Counted from the first letter of the stretch, positions 1 through 6,577 are shown. The stretch is 10,539 nt of DNA from Chloroflexota bacterium (GCA_021785115.1 JAJYGO010000014.1:1-10539); one strand, 5' to 3'. The notes: generated from the letters alone by a model not told the origin. Translations and numbers: made by a program.

Positions 1-394
1 GCCGGTCGCCGAACGCGTGGAACGTGTGGATGGCGGTGTCCACGTACCCGTACGGGACCAGCCGGTCCACCCTGGCCTGCATCTCGTCCGCGGCGCGGTC
101 CGTGAACGTGAGCGCGAGGATCTCCGCCGGGCGCGCCCGGCGGGTGCCGATGAGCCAGGCGATCCTCCGGGTGATCACCCGGGTCTTGCCCGTCCCGGCG
201 CCCGCCACCACCAGGAGGGGGCCATCCCCGTGGGTCACCGCCCGGCGCTGCGCCGCGTCCAGGCCCCGCAGCAGCTCCGGGACGCCCGGGTCGGCCGGCG
301 CCGGGGCCGGCGAGGGCGGATCGACCGGGGACGGCGGGCCCGGCGATGGCGCCGATGTCGCGCGGGCGGGGGCAACGGGGGCGATCGAGATCAC
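1..394 (-). CDS. UvrD-like superfamily 1 DNA helicase, N-terminal part (cut by window edge)
   Basis: Only the first 131 residues are in the window; the rest runs off the left edge. It begins with a Pro/Ala/Ser-rich tail of about 38 residues. Then come a Q-motif-like segment (LDAAQRRAV, 45-53), the Walker A loop GAGTGKT (65-71), motif Ia (LALTFTDRAADEM, 93-105) and motif Ib (HTFHAFGD, 123-130). These are the ATP-binding landmarks of 3'-5' UvrD/PcrA/Rep helicases, which unwind DNA in repair. The segment VDRLVPYGYVDTAIHTFHAFG differs from textbook PcrA, so a UvrD relative with an added C-terminal nuclease domain is possible, but that end is not visible. The GTG at 394 is the only usual start codon between the in-frame stop at 457-455 and the Q motif. 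No good ribosome binding site precedes it. The gene is divergent from the small membrane protein at 516. Confidence 0.88.
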   Translation of the reverse strand, partial: MISIAPVAPARATSAPSPGPPSPVDPPSPAPAPADPGVPELLRGLDAAQRRAVTHGDGPLLVVAGAGTGKTRVITRRIAWLIGTRRARPAEILALTFTDRAADEMQARVDRLVPYGYVDTAIHTFHAFGDR

Positions 395-452
395 GGCGCA
401 ACGATGCCGGGGCGCCGTGCCACCTTGTCCGTCACGACCTGGCGACCCGGGA

Positions 453-461
453 TGCTATCCT
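453..461 (+). promoter_or_regulatory. possible extended -10 element in the divergent helicase/membrane protein intergenic region
   Basis: The 121-base gap between the two divergent starts contains TGCTATCCT, which fits an extended -10 (TG-N-TATnnT) reading rightward. It would put the transcript start near 468, about 48 bases before the ATG at 516. The same bases on the minus strand read GGATAGCATC and could supply a weak TAGCAT -10 for the helicase. No -35 element is convincing on either strand, so this is a weak call. Confidence 0.25.
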
Positions 462-515
462 TGCCGACCGAGCGCCCCGCCGTTCCGATCCGATTGCACG
501 AGGTCCCACCGCGAG

Positions 516-890
516 ATGAGCAAGCGTGCGCGCGCCGCGCGCCCCAACAGGCGCCAGAGGCCCCAGCCGAGCGCTGCTGCGCAGCGTGCCGCGACCCCCC
601 GCCGCTCCGCCGCCGCGACCGAGGTCGCCCAGGCCCCGGCGGCCGCGAGCGTGACGCAGGACCAGGTGCCGGCAACGGATCAACCCGCCCCGTCGCCGCG
701 CGCGGCGACGTCGCGCCCCCAACCGCGCACCGCCTCCCGCCCCGGCAGCCTGCTCGCCCAGAAGGCGGCGACCGAGTACGTCTACGTCGCCCAGGACCTG
801 CGCCGCATCGGGACCTTCGCCGGTGGCGCGGCCGTCCTGATGGCGCTCGTCTGGCTCCTGGTGGACTTCGCGCACGTCATCGCGCTCTGA
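516..890 (+). CDS. small single-pass membrane protein with disordered basic N-terminus, function unknown
   Basis: The product has 124 residues. The first about 77 are rich in Ala, Arg, Pro and Gln with no fold visible, and the first 17 are strongly basic. After a short linker comes EYVYVAQDLRRI (87-98), then a single hydrophobic helix from about residue 99 to the C-terminus, ending with the very short tail FAHVIAL. The basic N-terminus should stay in the cytoplasm, giving a C-terminally anchored (tail-anchored-like) protein. The start is chosen because an AGG at 501-503 lies 12 bases upstream and because upstream in-frame codons would run antisense to the helicase start. Codon use and GC3 match the neighbouring genes. 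The tyrosine- and arginine-containing motif before the helix resembles short membrane proteins I associate with Chloroflexota genomes, but I can assign no function. It lies 43 bases upstream of the first serine hydrolase and may be cotranscribed with it. Confidence 0.7.
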   Translation: MSKRARAARPNRRQRPQPSAAAQRAATPRRSAAATEVAQAPAAASVTQDQVPATDQPAPSPRAATSRPQPRTASRPGSLLAQKAATEYVYVAQDLRRIGTFAGGAAVLMALVWLLVDFAHVIAL

Positions 891-933
891 ACCCGGCGCG
901 CGTCCCGGGGCGCGACTCGTCCCGGGGACCCGC

Positions 934-2361
934 GTGCTCCGGCCCCTGGTCCGCCCTGGCACCGGCGGCGCTGCCGGAACGTCCCGCACCGCGCGGGGAT
1001 CCCATGCCGCCACCGGGACACGGCACCTCGCCGCGAAGGCAGCGTCGCTCGTCCTCGTCGCGATCCTCGCGGGTTGCGGCGGCTCGCCCGCGACCGGTGC
1101 CCCGGGATCCTCGCCCGCGTCGACCGCGGCCGCCCCATCGTCCTCCGTCTCCTCGGTCCATGCGACCGCATCGCCGACCGTCGAGGCGCCGGCCTCCGCA
1201 TCGGCCCCGCAGGGCGTCCAGCCGCCCGCCCTCACCCCGGCGCTGGCGGCGCGACTCGCGGCCACCCTCCGTCGCGTCCGGTCTGCCGACCACCTGCCCG
1301 GGATCCAGGTCGTGGTGGGCTACCGCGGGGGCTGGACCTGGAGCGCCCACGCCGGGATGGCAGACCTGGCCACCGGTCAGCCCGTCACCAACGACACGCT
1401 CTTCGACGCCGGCAGCATCACCAAGACCTTCGTCGCCACGCTGACGCTGCAGCTGGTGGACGAGGGCGTGCTCCGCCTGGACGATCCCGTGACCCGCTGG
1501 GTGACCGGCGTGCCGGGTATGACCGGTGTCACGATCCGCGAGCTGCTCGACCACACCAGCGGGATCGACGACCCGTTCGAACACCCCCCGCTGCTCGACG
1601 CCCTGGGCGCGCACCCCCGGACGGCATGGACACCGGCCCGGGTCCTGCGCTACGTGGGCCCGCGCCACTTCGCCCCGGGCCGCGGCTGGTACTACTCCAA
1701 CGCGAACTACCTGCTCCTCGGTGAGATCGTCCAGGCCGCCACCGGCCAGAGCGTGGCCTCCCTGCTGCGCCAGCGCTTCCTGGTGCCGCTCGGCCTGTCG
1801 CACACGTTCCTGCAGGGAGAGCAGCCCGTATCGGGACAGGCCGCGCACGGCTACGACTCCGCGCCCACCGGCCGGCCGGTGGATCTCTCGGATGGGTCGG
1901 GCTACCTGCCCTTCACGTCCCTGGCCACCGCCCTCGGGACCGCCGGCGCGCTCGTCACGACCGCGGGCGACCTGGCACGCTGGGCGCAGGCGCTGTACGG
2001 CGGCGATGTCCTGCCCCCGGCGACCCTGTCGGCCATGCTCGACGTCGGGCTCACGCGCGGGCTGCATCCCCGCTGGCCCTACGGGCTCGGCGTGCAGGAG
2101 ATCACGTACCGCGGACAGATCTCCTGGGGGCACTCCGGGCTCCTGTCGGGGTTCCACGCCGCCATGCGCTACTTCCCCGCCACCGGCCTGACCATCGTGG
2201 TGCTGATGAACGACGACACGGTGAACCCCGACGCGGTGGTGGCCACGCTGCTCGATGCGCTGGAGGCGGGCGCTCCGGGCGCCGCCCGGCCCCCCGCGTC
2301 GCCGGCCGCGGCCCCGGCATCGCCGACGGCGCTTCCGGCCCCTCCCTCGGCACGTCCCTGA
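934..2361 (+). CDS. exported serine hydrolase, class C beta-lactamase/DD-peptidase fold, predicted lipoprotein
   Basis: The product has 475 residues. A long basic n-region leads to a hydrophobic stretch (about 36-46) and the lipobox LAGC with Cys48, so it is predicted to be lipidated and held outside the membrane. A Ser/Ala/Pro linker (49-98) precedes the catalytic domain. The family's three active-site motifs are present: SITK (Ser161 nucleophile, Lys164), YSN (Tyr254, Asn256) and HSG (400-402, in place of KTG). The family (MEROPS S12, Pfam Beta-lactamase) includes D,D-peptidases, D-aminopeptidases, esterases and class C beta-lactamases, and the sequence alone does not pick a substrate. HSG rather than KTG argues mildly against a classic AmpC. 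The C-terminal 25 residues are a Pro/Ala tail that the paralogue lacks. GTG 934 is the only standard start before the signal region, with GGGGA at 924-928 as a plausible ribosome binding site. Confidence 0.9.
   Translation: MLRPLVRPGTGGAAGTSRTARGSHAATGTRHLAAKAASLVLVAILAGCGGSPATGAPGSSPASTAAAPSSSVSSVHATASPTVEAPASASAPQGVQPPALTPALAARLAATLRRVRSADHLPGIQVVVGYRGGWTWSAHAGMADLATGQPVTNDTLFDAGSITKTFVATLTLQLVDEGVLRLDDPVTRWVTGVPGMTGVTIRELLDHTSGIDDPFEHPPLLDALGAHPRTAWTPARVLRYVGPRHFAPGRGWYYSNANYLLLGEIVQAATGQSVASLLRQRFLVPLGLSHTFLQGEQPVSGQAAHGYDSAPTGRPVDLSDGSGYLPFTSLATALGTAGALVTTAGDLARWAQALYGGDVLPPATLSAMLDVGLTRGLHPRWPYGLGVQEITYRGQISWGHSGLLSGFHAAMRYFPATGLTIVVLMNDDTVNPDAVVATLLDALEAGAPGAARPPASPAAAPASPTALPAPPSARP
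1528..1568 (+). repeat. 41-base block identical to 3036-3076 in the tandem paralogue
   Basis: These 41 bases, covering the codons for VTIRELLDHTSGI, are identical at every position to 3036-3076, including all synonymous sites. The flanking bases differ (T versus C before, C versus G after). The surrounding coding regions are clearly diverged, so this is the most conserved piece of an old tandem gene duplication. Confidence 0.95.
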
Positions 2362-2425
2362 CGGTCGGGCGTACCGTTCCGGTGTCGCCTGCCCGGCGTG
2401 ACCGCGCCGGACCCACACCGTACCC

Positions 2426-2430
2426 GGGAG
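2426..2430 (+). promoter_or_regulatory. ribosome binding site selecting the GTG start at 2439
   Basis: GGGAG ends eight bases before the GTG at 2439, which is the usual spacing. The ATG at 2445 would be 14 bases away. The in-frame GTG at 2382 lies upstream of this site and adds a stretch with no signal-peptide character. This decides the start used for the second hydrolase. Confidence 0.6.
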
Positions 2431-2438
2431 TCAGCGCG

Positions 2439-3797
2439 GTGACGATGCAGCATTCGACCTTCGCCGACGGCCCTGCCCGGTTCGGGGCATGGCACACCCG
2501 AGCGAACCACCACGCGCGGCCCCGCCCGACACGTGCACGCGTCGCTGCGGGTGCCGCAGCACTCTCCCTGGTCCTGCTGGCGAGCTGGCCGGGGGGCGCC
2601 ATGGCCGTTCGTGCCGCCTCCCGGGCGGGAGTCTCGCAGGGAACGGCGGCCGCGCAGCAGCCCCTGCTCCCCGGGCCGGTCCCAGCCGGGCTCGCGACCG
2701 ACGCGGTCCTGGTCCAACCCACCGCCCCGCCGCCGCCGTTCACGCCGGCGATCACCGCCAGGCTGACGGCGGCGCTCTCCCGGCTCCGGGCAGCCGATCA
2801 CCTTCCCGGCATCCAGGCCGTGGTCCGCTACCCGGACGGGGCCGCGTGGAAGGGCCACGCGGGGTTCGCCGATCTCGCCGACCACCAGGTCATGGGCACC
2901 CTCACCCTGCTGGACGCGGGCAGCATCACCAAGACGTTCGTCGCCGCCCTCGCCATCCAGCTCGCCGGCCAGGGCGTCTTCGGCCTGGACGACCCGGTGG
3001 AACGCTGGCTGCCGGACCTCCCGTACGTGAGCGGCGTCACGATCCGCGAGCTGCTCGACCACACCAGCGGGATCGAGGATCCCTTCAACAACAAGCCGTT
3101 CCTGGCGGCCCTCGGCGACCATCCGAGCAGGGCCTGGACGGCGGCACAGGTCCTCGCGCAGGTCGGCAAGCCGTATTTCGCACCCGGCCAGGGCTGGGCC
3201 TACTCGAACGCCAACTACATCCTCCTCGGGCAGGTCATCGAGCGGGCCACCGGCCAGCCGCTCGCCACGCTGCTGCGCCAGCGGCTCTTCGGCCCGCTCC
3301 GGCTGACCCACACCTACCTGCAGGGCGAGGAGCCGGTGAGCGGGCCGGTCGCGCACGGGTACGAGTACACCAGCTACCGGACCTGGAAGGTCAAGGATCT
3401 CTCCGACGGGTCTCCGTACCTGCCCTTCACCTCGCTCGCCACCTCGCTCGGCGCGGCGGGCGCTCTCGTCACCACCGCCGACGACCTGGCCCGATGGGCG
3501 CTCTACCTGTACCGGGGACGCGTCCTGCCCCCGGCCGAGCTCTCGCAGATGCTCGATTTCGGGCTGACCAGCGCCTTCCACCCGACGCTCCCCTACGGGC
3601 TCGGCGTCCAGCGACGCAGCCTGGACGGCCTCGGGTCCTGGGGCCACGCCGGATCCCTGTCCGGGTTCCGGGCGGCCATGCGCTACTTCCCCTCGGCGGG
3701 CGTCTCGATCACGGTGATGGCCAATGGCGAGGACATCGACCCGGATGCGGCGGTGGCGTCCCTGCTGGCGGCCCTGTACCCCCCGGCGGGAACGTAG
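2439..3797 (+). CDS. exported serine hydrolase, class C beta-lactamase/DD-peptidase fold, tandem paralogue
   Basis: The product has 452 residues and is a paralogue of the preceding gene. Their catalytic cores align almost without gaps, with more than half the residues identical by eye. The N-terminus is basic and His/Arg-rich, followed by a hydrophobic helix (about 35-50) and a likely signal peptidase I site after GAMA (residue 56). There is no lipobox cysteine, so this copy is secreted or held by an uncleaved helix, unlike its lipoprotein neighbour. Active-site motifs are intact: SITK (Ser162, Lys165), YSN (Tyr255, Asn257) and HAG (403-405). One loop differs: about 308-324 (YEYTSYRTWKVKDLSDG) is longer and more charged than the matching loop of the first copy. 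There is no Pro-rich C-terminal tail. The gap to the upstream stop is 77 bases and contains no strong terminator, so the two may share a transcript. The substrate is unknown. Confidence 0.9.
   Translation: MTMQHSTFADGPARFGAWHTRANHHARPRPTRARVAAGAAALSLVLLASWPGGAMAVRAASRAGVSQGTAAAQQPLLPGPVPAGLATDAVLVQPTAPPPPFTPAITARLTAALSRLRAADHLPGIQAVVRYPDGAAWKGHAGFADLADHQVMGTLTLLDAGSITKTFVAALAIQLAGQGVFGLDDPVERWLPDLPYVSGVTIRELLDHTSGIEDPFNNKPFLAALGDHPSRAWTAAQVLAQVGKPYFAPGQGWAYSNANYILLGQVIERATGQPLATLLRQRLFGPLRLTHTYLQGEEPVSGPVAHGYEYTSYRTWKVKDLSDGSPYLPFTSLATSLGAAGALVTTADDLARWALYLYRGRVLPPAELSQMLDFGLTSAFHPTLPYGLGVQRRSLDGLGSWGHAGSLSGFRAAMRYFPSAGVSITVMANGEDIDPDAAVASLLAALYPPAGT
3036..3076 (+). repeat. 41-base block identical to 1528-1568 in the tandem paralogue
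   Basis: Second copy of the identical stretch, in the same codon phase and encoding the same residues just before the disordered loop that follows HTSGI. Perfect identity here, including third positions, contrasts with the divergence on both sides. Confidence 0.95.
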
Positions 3798-3922
3798 GCG
3801 CGGCCCACCGCGGCTCCTGCGCCGGCCAGCCCATCCGGCACCGCCGGGAGCCGTCGCCCGGCGCTCGGACGCGGCGACACCGGGGGCGACCTGCGCCGAC
3901 GACCCGGCCGGCCACGTGCGGG

Positions 3923-3928
3923 TACGCT
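3923..3928 (+). promoter_or_regulatory. -10-like element, possibly giving a leaderless ecfT transcript
   Basis: TACGCT fits TAnnnT and ends eight bases before the GTG at 3937, so transcription would begin at or within a base or two of the start codon. No Shine-Dalgarno sequence lies between them. No clear -35 is visible 16-18 bases upstream. This is consistent with a leaderless mRNA but rests on one short element. Confidence 0.35.
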
Positions 3929-3936
3929 GTGCGTCC

Positions 3937-4734
3937 GTGACCACCGCCACCCGACCACAGGACCCCAGCCCCTGGCTGGAGCGCATCCGGCCCGTCCCCG
4001 CCACCCGCTACGACGCCCTGAACCCGTCCACGCGCCTCGTCCTCGGCCTGGCCACCGCCGTGGTCGACCTCGTGGTGCCGGGGCTGGCGGGACCGCTCGT
4101 GGCGCTCGCGGTCGCGGGCATCTCGGCGCTCGTCGCGCGCAACGTGGCGCGGGTGACCCGGCCCGCGCTCCTGGTCGCGGTCCCACTGGGGATCCTGGTC
4201 GTCGCGGAGCGCCTCCTCCTCGGCTCCCGCAGCGGCGGAGCGGCCGCCGCCTCTCCACTCGACGCGTCCCTCCTCGGCCTCGAGGTGCTCCTGCGCGTCG
4301 GCGTGCTGATCGCGACGGTGCTGCTCTTCGCGGATACCACCGACGGCCGCGTCCTCGCCCTGGACCTGGAGCGGCGCGGGATCTCCCGCCGCCTCACCTA
4401 CGGGACCCTCTCGGTCCTCGGCCTGGGACCCGCGGTCCGTGCGCGCATCGCGCAGATCACGGCGGCGCAGCGGGCCCGCGGCCTCCGCGTGGGCGGCGGA
4501 CCGTTCGCGGCGTTCCGCGCCCGACTGCCGCTCGTCTTCCCCACCCTCGTCTCGGCGCTCGGCGACTTCGCCGAGGGCAGCCTGGCCCTGGAGTCACGTG
4601 CCTCGGGACGCCACGGCGCCCGGACGCTCCTGTGGTGGCCGCCGGACCGGGGGGCCGAGCGGGCGCTCCGCTGGGTCCTGGCCGCGCTGATCCTGGCGGT
4701 CGTCCTTCTCCGGCTGGCGGGGAGGCTGGGCTGA
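3937..4734 (+). CDS. ecfT: ECF transporter transmembrane subunit EcfT
   Basis: The product has 265 residues. Hydrophobic helices lie at about 33-66, 74-93 (continuing from a basic turn), 109-132 and 243-262. Between the last two is a long amphipathic cytoplasmic region (133-240), the arrangement of EcfT, which couples ATPase motion to an S component in the membrane. The first coupling-helix signature is present as AAQRARGL (Ala180-Arg181-Gly182). The second appears altered to LESRASG (218-224), where family members usually have an Ala-Arg-Gly-like triplet. The start GTG 3937 is preferred because it leads directly into the family's N-terminal DALNPSTRLV segment, and the longer reading frame would overlap the upstream hydrolase gene. 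The stop shares one base with the next start (TGATG at 4732-4736), so translation is coupled to the first ATPase gene. Confidence 0.88.
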   Translation: MTTATRPQDPSPWLERIRPVPATRYDALNPSTRLVLGLATAVVDLVVPGLAGPLVALAVAGISALVARNVARVTRPALLVAVPLGILVVAERLLLGSRSGGAAAASPLDASLLGLEVLLRVGVLIATVLLFADTTDGRVLALDLERRGISRRLTYGTLSVLGLGPAVRARIAQITAAQRARGLRVGGGPFAAFRARLPLVFPTLVSALGDFAEGSLALESRASGRHGARTLLWWPPDRGAERALRWVLAALILAVVLLRLAGRLG

Positions 4735-5561
4735 TGCTCCACCTGCTCTGCCGCCGCTACACCTACCCCGTCATGACCGAGCCCGCCCTCGGCCCCCTGG
4801 AGCTGGCGGTGGACCACGGCGAGGTCGTGGGCCTGATGGGACCCAACGAGGCGGGCAAGACCACACTCGGCCTCGTCCTCTCCGGGATGGCCCCGGCGGT
4901 AGTGGGCGGCGTCCTGGACGGCTCGCTCGAGATCGACGGCACCGACACGCGCGGCCAGCCGGCCCACGAGCTGGCACAGCGCGTGGGCTACGTGGCCCAG
5001 AACCCGGCCACGCAGCTCAGCCACCTCAGCCGCACCGTCTACGAGGAGGTTGCCCTCGGGCCCATGAACCTCGGCCTCTCCCGGGACGAGATCGTCGAAC
5101 GCGTCGACGACGCGCTCGCGCGCCTGGGCATCGAGGAGCTCGCGCTGCGGGACCCGCGCCGGCTCTCCGGTGGCCAGGCCCAGCTGGTCGCGATCACCTC
5201 GCTGCTGGCGATGCGGCCGAGCCACCTCGTGCTCGACGAGCCCACCTCACAGCTCGATCCGGCGGGTTCGCGCCTGGTCCGCCGGGCTCTCGCGGAGCTG
5301 GTCCGCCAGGGCGCGGCGCTCGTCCTGATCGAGCACAAGGCCGACCTGATGGACGGCCTCTGCCGACGCATCGTCGTGCTGGACCACGGCCGGATCGTGC
5401 TGGACGACGCGGCCGACGCGGTCTTCGGGCACCCCGACTTCCTGCGCCTGGGGCTCGTGCCCCCTGCGCGGGTGCGGCTTCATCGGCTCGGCGCGAGCGC
5501 GGGCGTCACGCTGGACCCGCAGCGCCTCGCCGCGGCCCTGGACGACGGAGCGCGGTCGTGA
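4734..5561 (+). CDS. ecfA1: ECF transporter ATP-binding subunit, first copy (canonical LSGGQ, altered Walker A)
   Basis: The product has 275 residues, the usual EcfA length. It is one of two ATPases that drive the membrane subunit EcfT. Walker A is GPNEAGKTT (36-44), with Glu39 where most family members have Gly; the essential Lys42 and Thr43 are kept. The Q-loop is YVAQNP with Gln89, the signature LSGGQ is at 144-148, Walker B is HLVLDEP (164-170, catalytic Glu169), the D-loop is SQLDP, and the switch histidine is His201 in LIEHKAD. So all catalytic residues are present. The start overlaps the ecfT stop by one base and the stop overlaps the next start by four bases (GTGA), as expected for subunits made in fixed ratio. 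The label ecfA1 only marks gene order. The transported substrate cannot be read from this subunit. Confidence 0.9.
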   Translation: MLHLLCRRYTYPVMTEPALGPLELAVDHGEVVGLMGPNEAGKTTLGLVLSGMAPAVVGGVLDGSLEIDGTDTRGQPAHELAQRVGYVAQNPATQLSHLSRTVYEEVALGPMNLGLSRDEIVERVDDALARLGIEELALRDPRRLSGGQAQLVAITSLLAMRPSHLVLDEPTSQLDPAGSRLVRRALAELVRQGAALVLIEHKADLMDGLCRRIVVLDHGRIVLDDAADAVFGHPDFLRLGLVPPARVRLHRLGASAGVTLDPQRLAAALDDGARS

Positions 5562-6451
5562 GCGCGGCGCGGGGATCGGCGAGCACCCAGGCCGACGCAC
5601 GGGTGCCGGCGACCGCTCGGGCGCTGGGCGAAGGTCGGGCCGTCCCGGGGATACGGCTGGACGAGGTGGGGTTCGTGTACCCCGACGGGACGCGCGCCCT
5701 CCGCTCGGTCTCGCTGGAGATCCCGCCCGGCAGCGGCGTGGCGATCGTGGGCGAGAACGGCAGCGGCAAGTCCACCCTGCTCCGCCACCTGGACGGCCTG
5801 CTGCGCCCCACCGAGGGACGGATCCTCCTGGACGGCCGCGACGTCCGACGGGATCCGGTGGAGACTCTCGCCGCCACCGTCGGCCTGGCCTTCCAGGACC
5901 CCGACCTGCAGATCTTCGCCGAGCGGGTGGACGACGAGGTGGCCTTCGGGCCCCGCAACCTCGGCCTGTCCGGCGAACCACTCGCCACGGCGGTCCGCGA
6001 GGCGCTGCAGGCGGTCGGACTCGAGCGCGCGGAGGCCGCCAACCCGTTCAACCTCGGCTACTCGCGCCGGAAGCTCGTCGCGCTCGCGTCGATCCTCGCC
6101 ATGCGCGTGCCGGTGCTCGCCCTCGACGAGCCCACCACCGGACAGGATGGCCCCGGCCTGGCCCGCGTGGTCGCGGTCGTCCGCAGCGCCCTGGCCGAGG
6201 GTCGCACGGTGATCGCGACCAGCCACGACATGCGCTTCGTGGCCGAGACCTTCCCCCGGATCGTGGTGCTGCGCGGGGGCCGGGTGATCGCCGATGGTTC
6301 GCCGGCCCAGGTCTTCGCCCCCGCGAACGGCGACCTGCTCCGTTCGACCCACCTCGAGCCTCCCGCCGCGGCGCGCGTCGGCGCGGCGTTCGGGCTGGGC
6401 TCCACCCCCACCGAGGAGTCGCTGCTCGCCGCCCTCCGCGAGCGGGCCTGA
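5558..6451 (+). CDS. ecfA2: ECF transporter ATP-binding subunit, second copy (degenerate signature motif)
   Basis: The product has 297 residues, with an Ala/Arg-rich extension of about 30 before the ABC domain. Walker A is the consensus GENGSGKST (65-73). The Q-loop is FQDP with Gln113, Walker B is VLALDEP (186-192, catalytic Glu191), the D-loop is GQDGP, and the switch histidine is His223 in TSHDM. The ABC signature LSGGQ is missing; the aligned segment reads NLGYSRRKLVALASILAM (165-182), so YSRRK replaces SGGQ. In an EcfA heterodimer this subunit's normal Walker A would pair with the good LSGGQ of the first ATPase, leaving one consensus and one degenerate ATP site. Start GTG 5558 overlaps the previous stop by four bases. 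The segment after the stop, to the nickel permease promoter, contains no clear terminator. Confidence 0.9.
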   Translation: MSAARGSASTQADARVPATARALGEGRAVPGIRLDEVGFVYPDGTRALRSVSLEIPPGSGVAIVGENGSGKSTLLRHLDGLLRPTEGRILLDGRDVRRDPVETLAATVGLAFQDPDLQIFAERVDDEVAFGPRNLGLSGEPLATAVREALQAVGLERAEAANPFNLGYSRRKLVALASILAMRVPVLALDEPTTGQDGPGLARVVAVVRSALAEGRTVIATSHDMRFVAETFPRIVVLRGGRVIADGSPAQVFAPANGDLLRSTHLEPPAAARVGAAFGLGSTPTEESLLAALRERA

Positions 6452-6530
6452 TCCGGGGCCAATCCGCCGGCGCCTCGCGCGCGAACGGCACGGCAGAGGA
6501 TCGCGTCGTCACGCTCCTGCAACGCGGCTC

Positions 6531-6550
6531 TATTGCATAGCGTCGCAATA
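6531..6550 (+). promoter_or_regulatory. inverted-repeat operator upstream of the nickel/cobalt permease
   Basis: TATTGC (6531-6536) and GCAATA (6545-6550) form a perfect six-base inverted repeat around an eight-base spacer, in a region otherwise very rich in GC. A further half-site, TGCAA at 6518-6522, mirrors TTGCA at 6533-6537. The repeat ends four bases before the -10 hexamer, so a bound protein would block RNA polymerase. Fur-family nickel regulators (Nur) bind TTGC...GCAA repeats with slightly different spacing, which fits the downstream gene, but the regulator itself is not in the window. Confidence 0.55.
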
Positions 6551-6554
6551 ACCG

Positions 6555-6560
6555 TATGAT
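6555..6560 (+). promoter_or_regulatory. -10 promoter element of the nickel/cobalt permease gene
   Basis: TATGAT matches the TATAAT consensus at five of six positions. It predicts a transcript start near 6567 and a leader of about 25 bases carrying the ribosome binding site GAGGAAG (6578-6584). The -35 is poor (TTGCAT at 6534-6539, spacing 15, inside the inverted repeat), as is common for regulated promoters. The ATG at 6556 lies inside this element and so should not be the translation start. Confidence 0.55.
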
Positions 6561-6577
6561 CTGCGGAACACCGCACC

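Noticed and set aside
24..515. Upstream extension of the small membrane protein frame
   Set aside because: It lies antisense to the helicase N-terminus, whose Walker A and motif Ia are unmistakable, and the ATG at 516 has its own plausible ribosome binding site.
2380..2420. Hairpins between the two hydrolase genes (CGGTGT/ACACCG and CCGGC/GCCGG) as a terminator
   Set aside because: Stems of five or six pairs with long loops and no T run; too weak to call.
934..3797. Calling the two hydrolases true beta-lactamase resistance genes
   Set aside because: The fold is shared with peptidases and esterases, HxG replaces KTG, and there is no resistance context such as a regulator.
3724..3936. Longer EcfT start inside the second hydrolase gene
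   Set aside because: The extra 71 residues are Arg/Pro-rich, overlap the end of the hydrolase in another frame and have no counterpart in the family.
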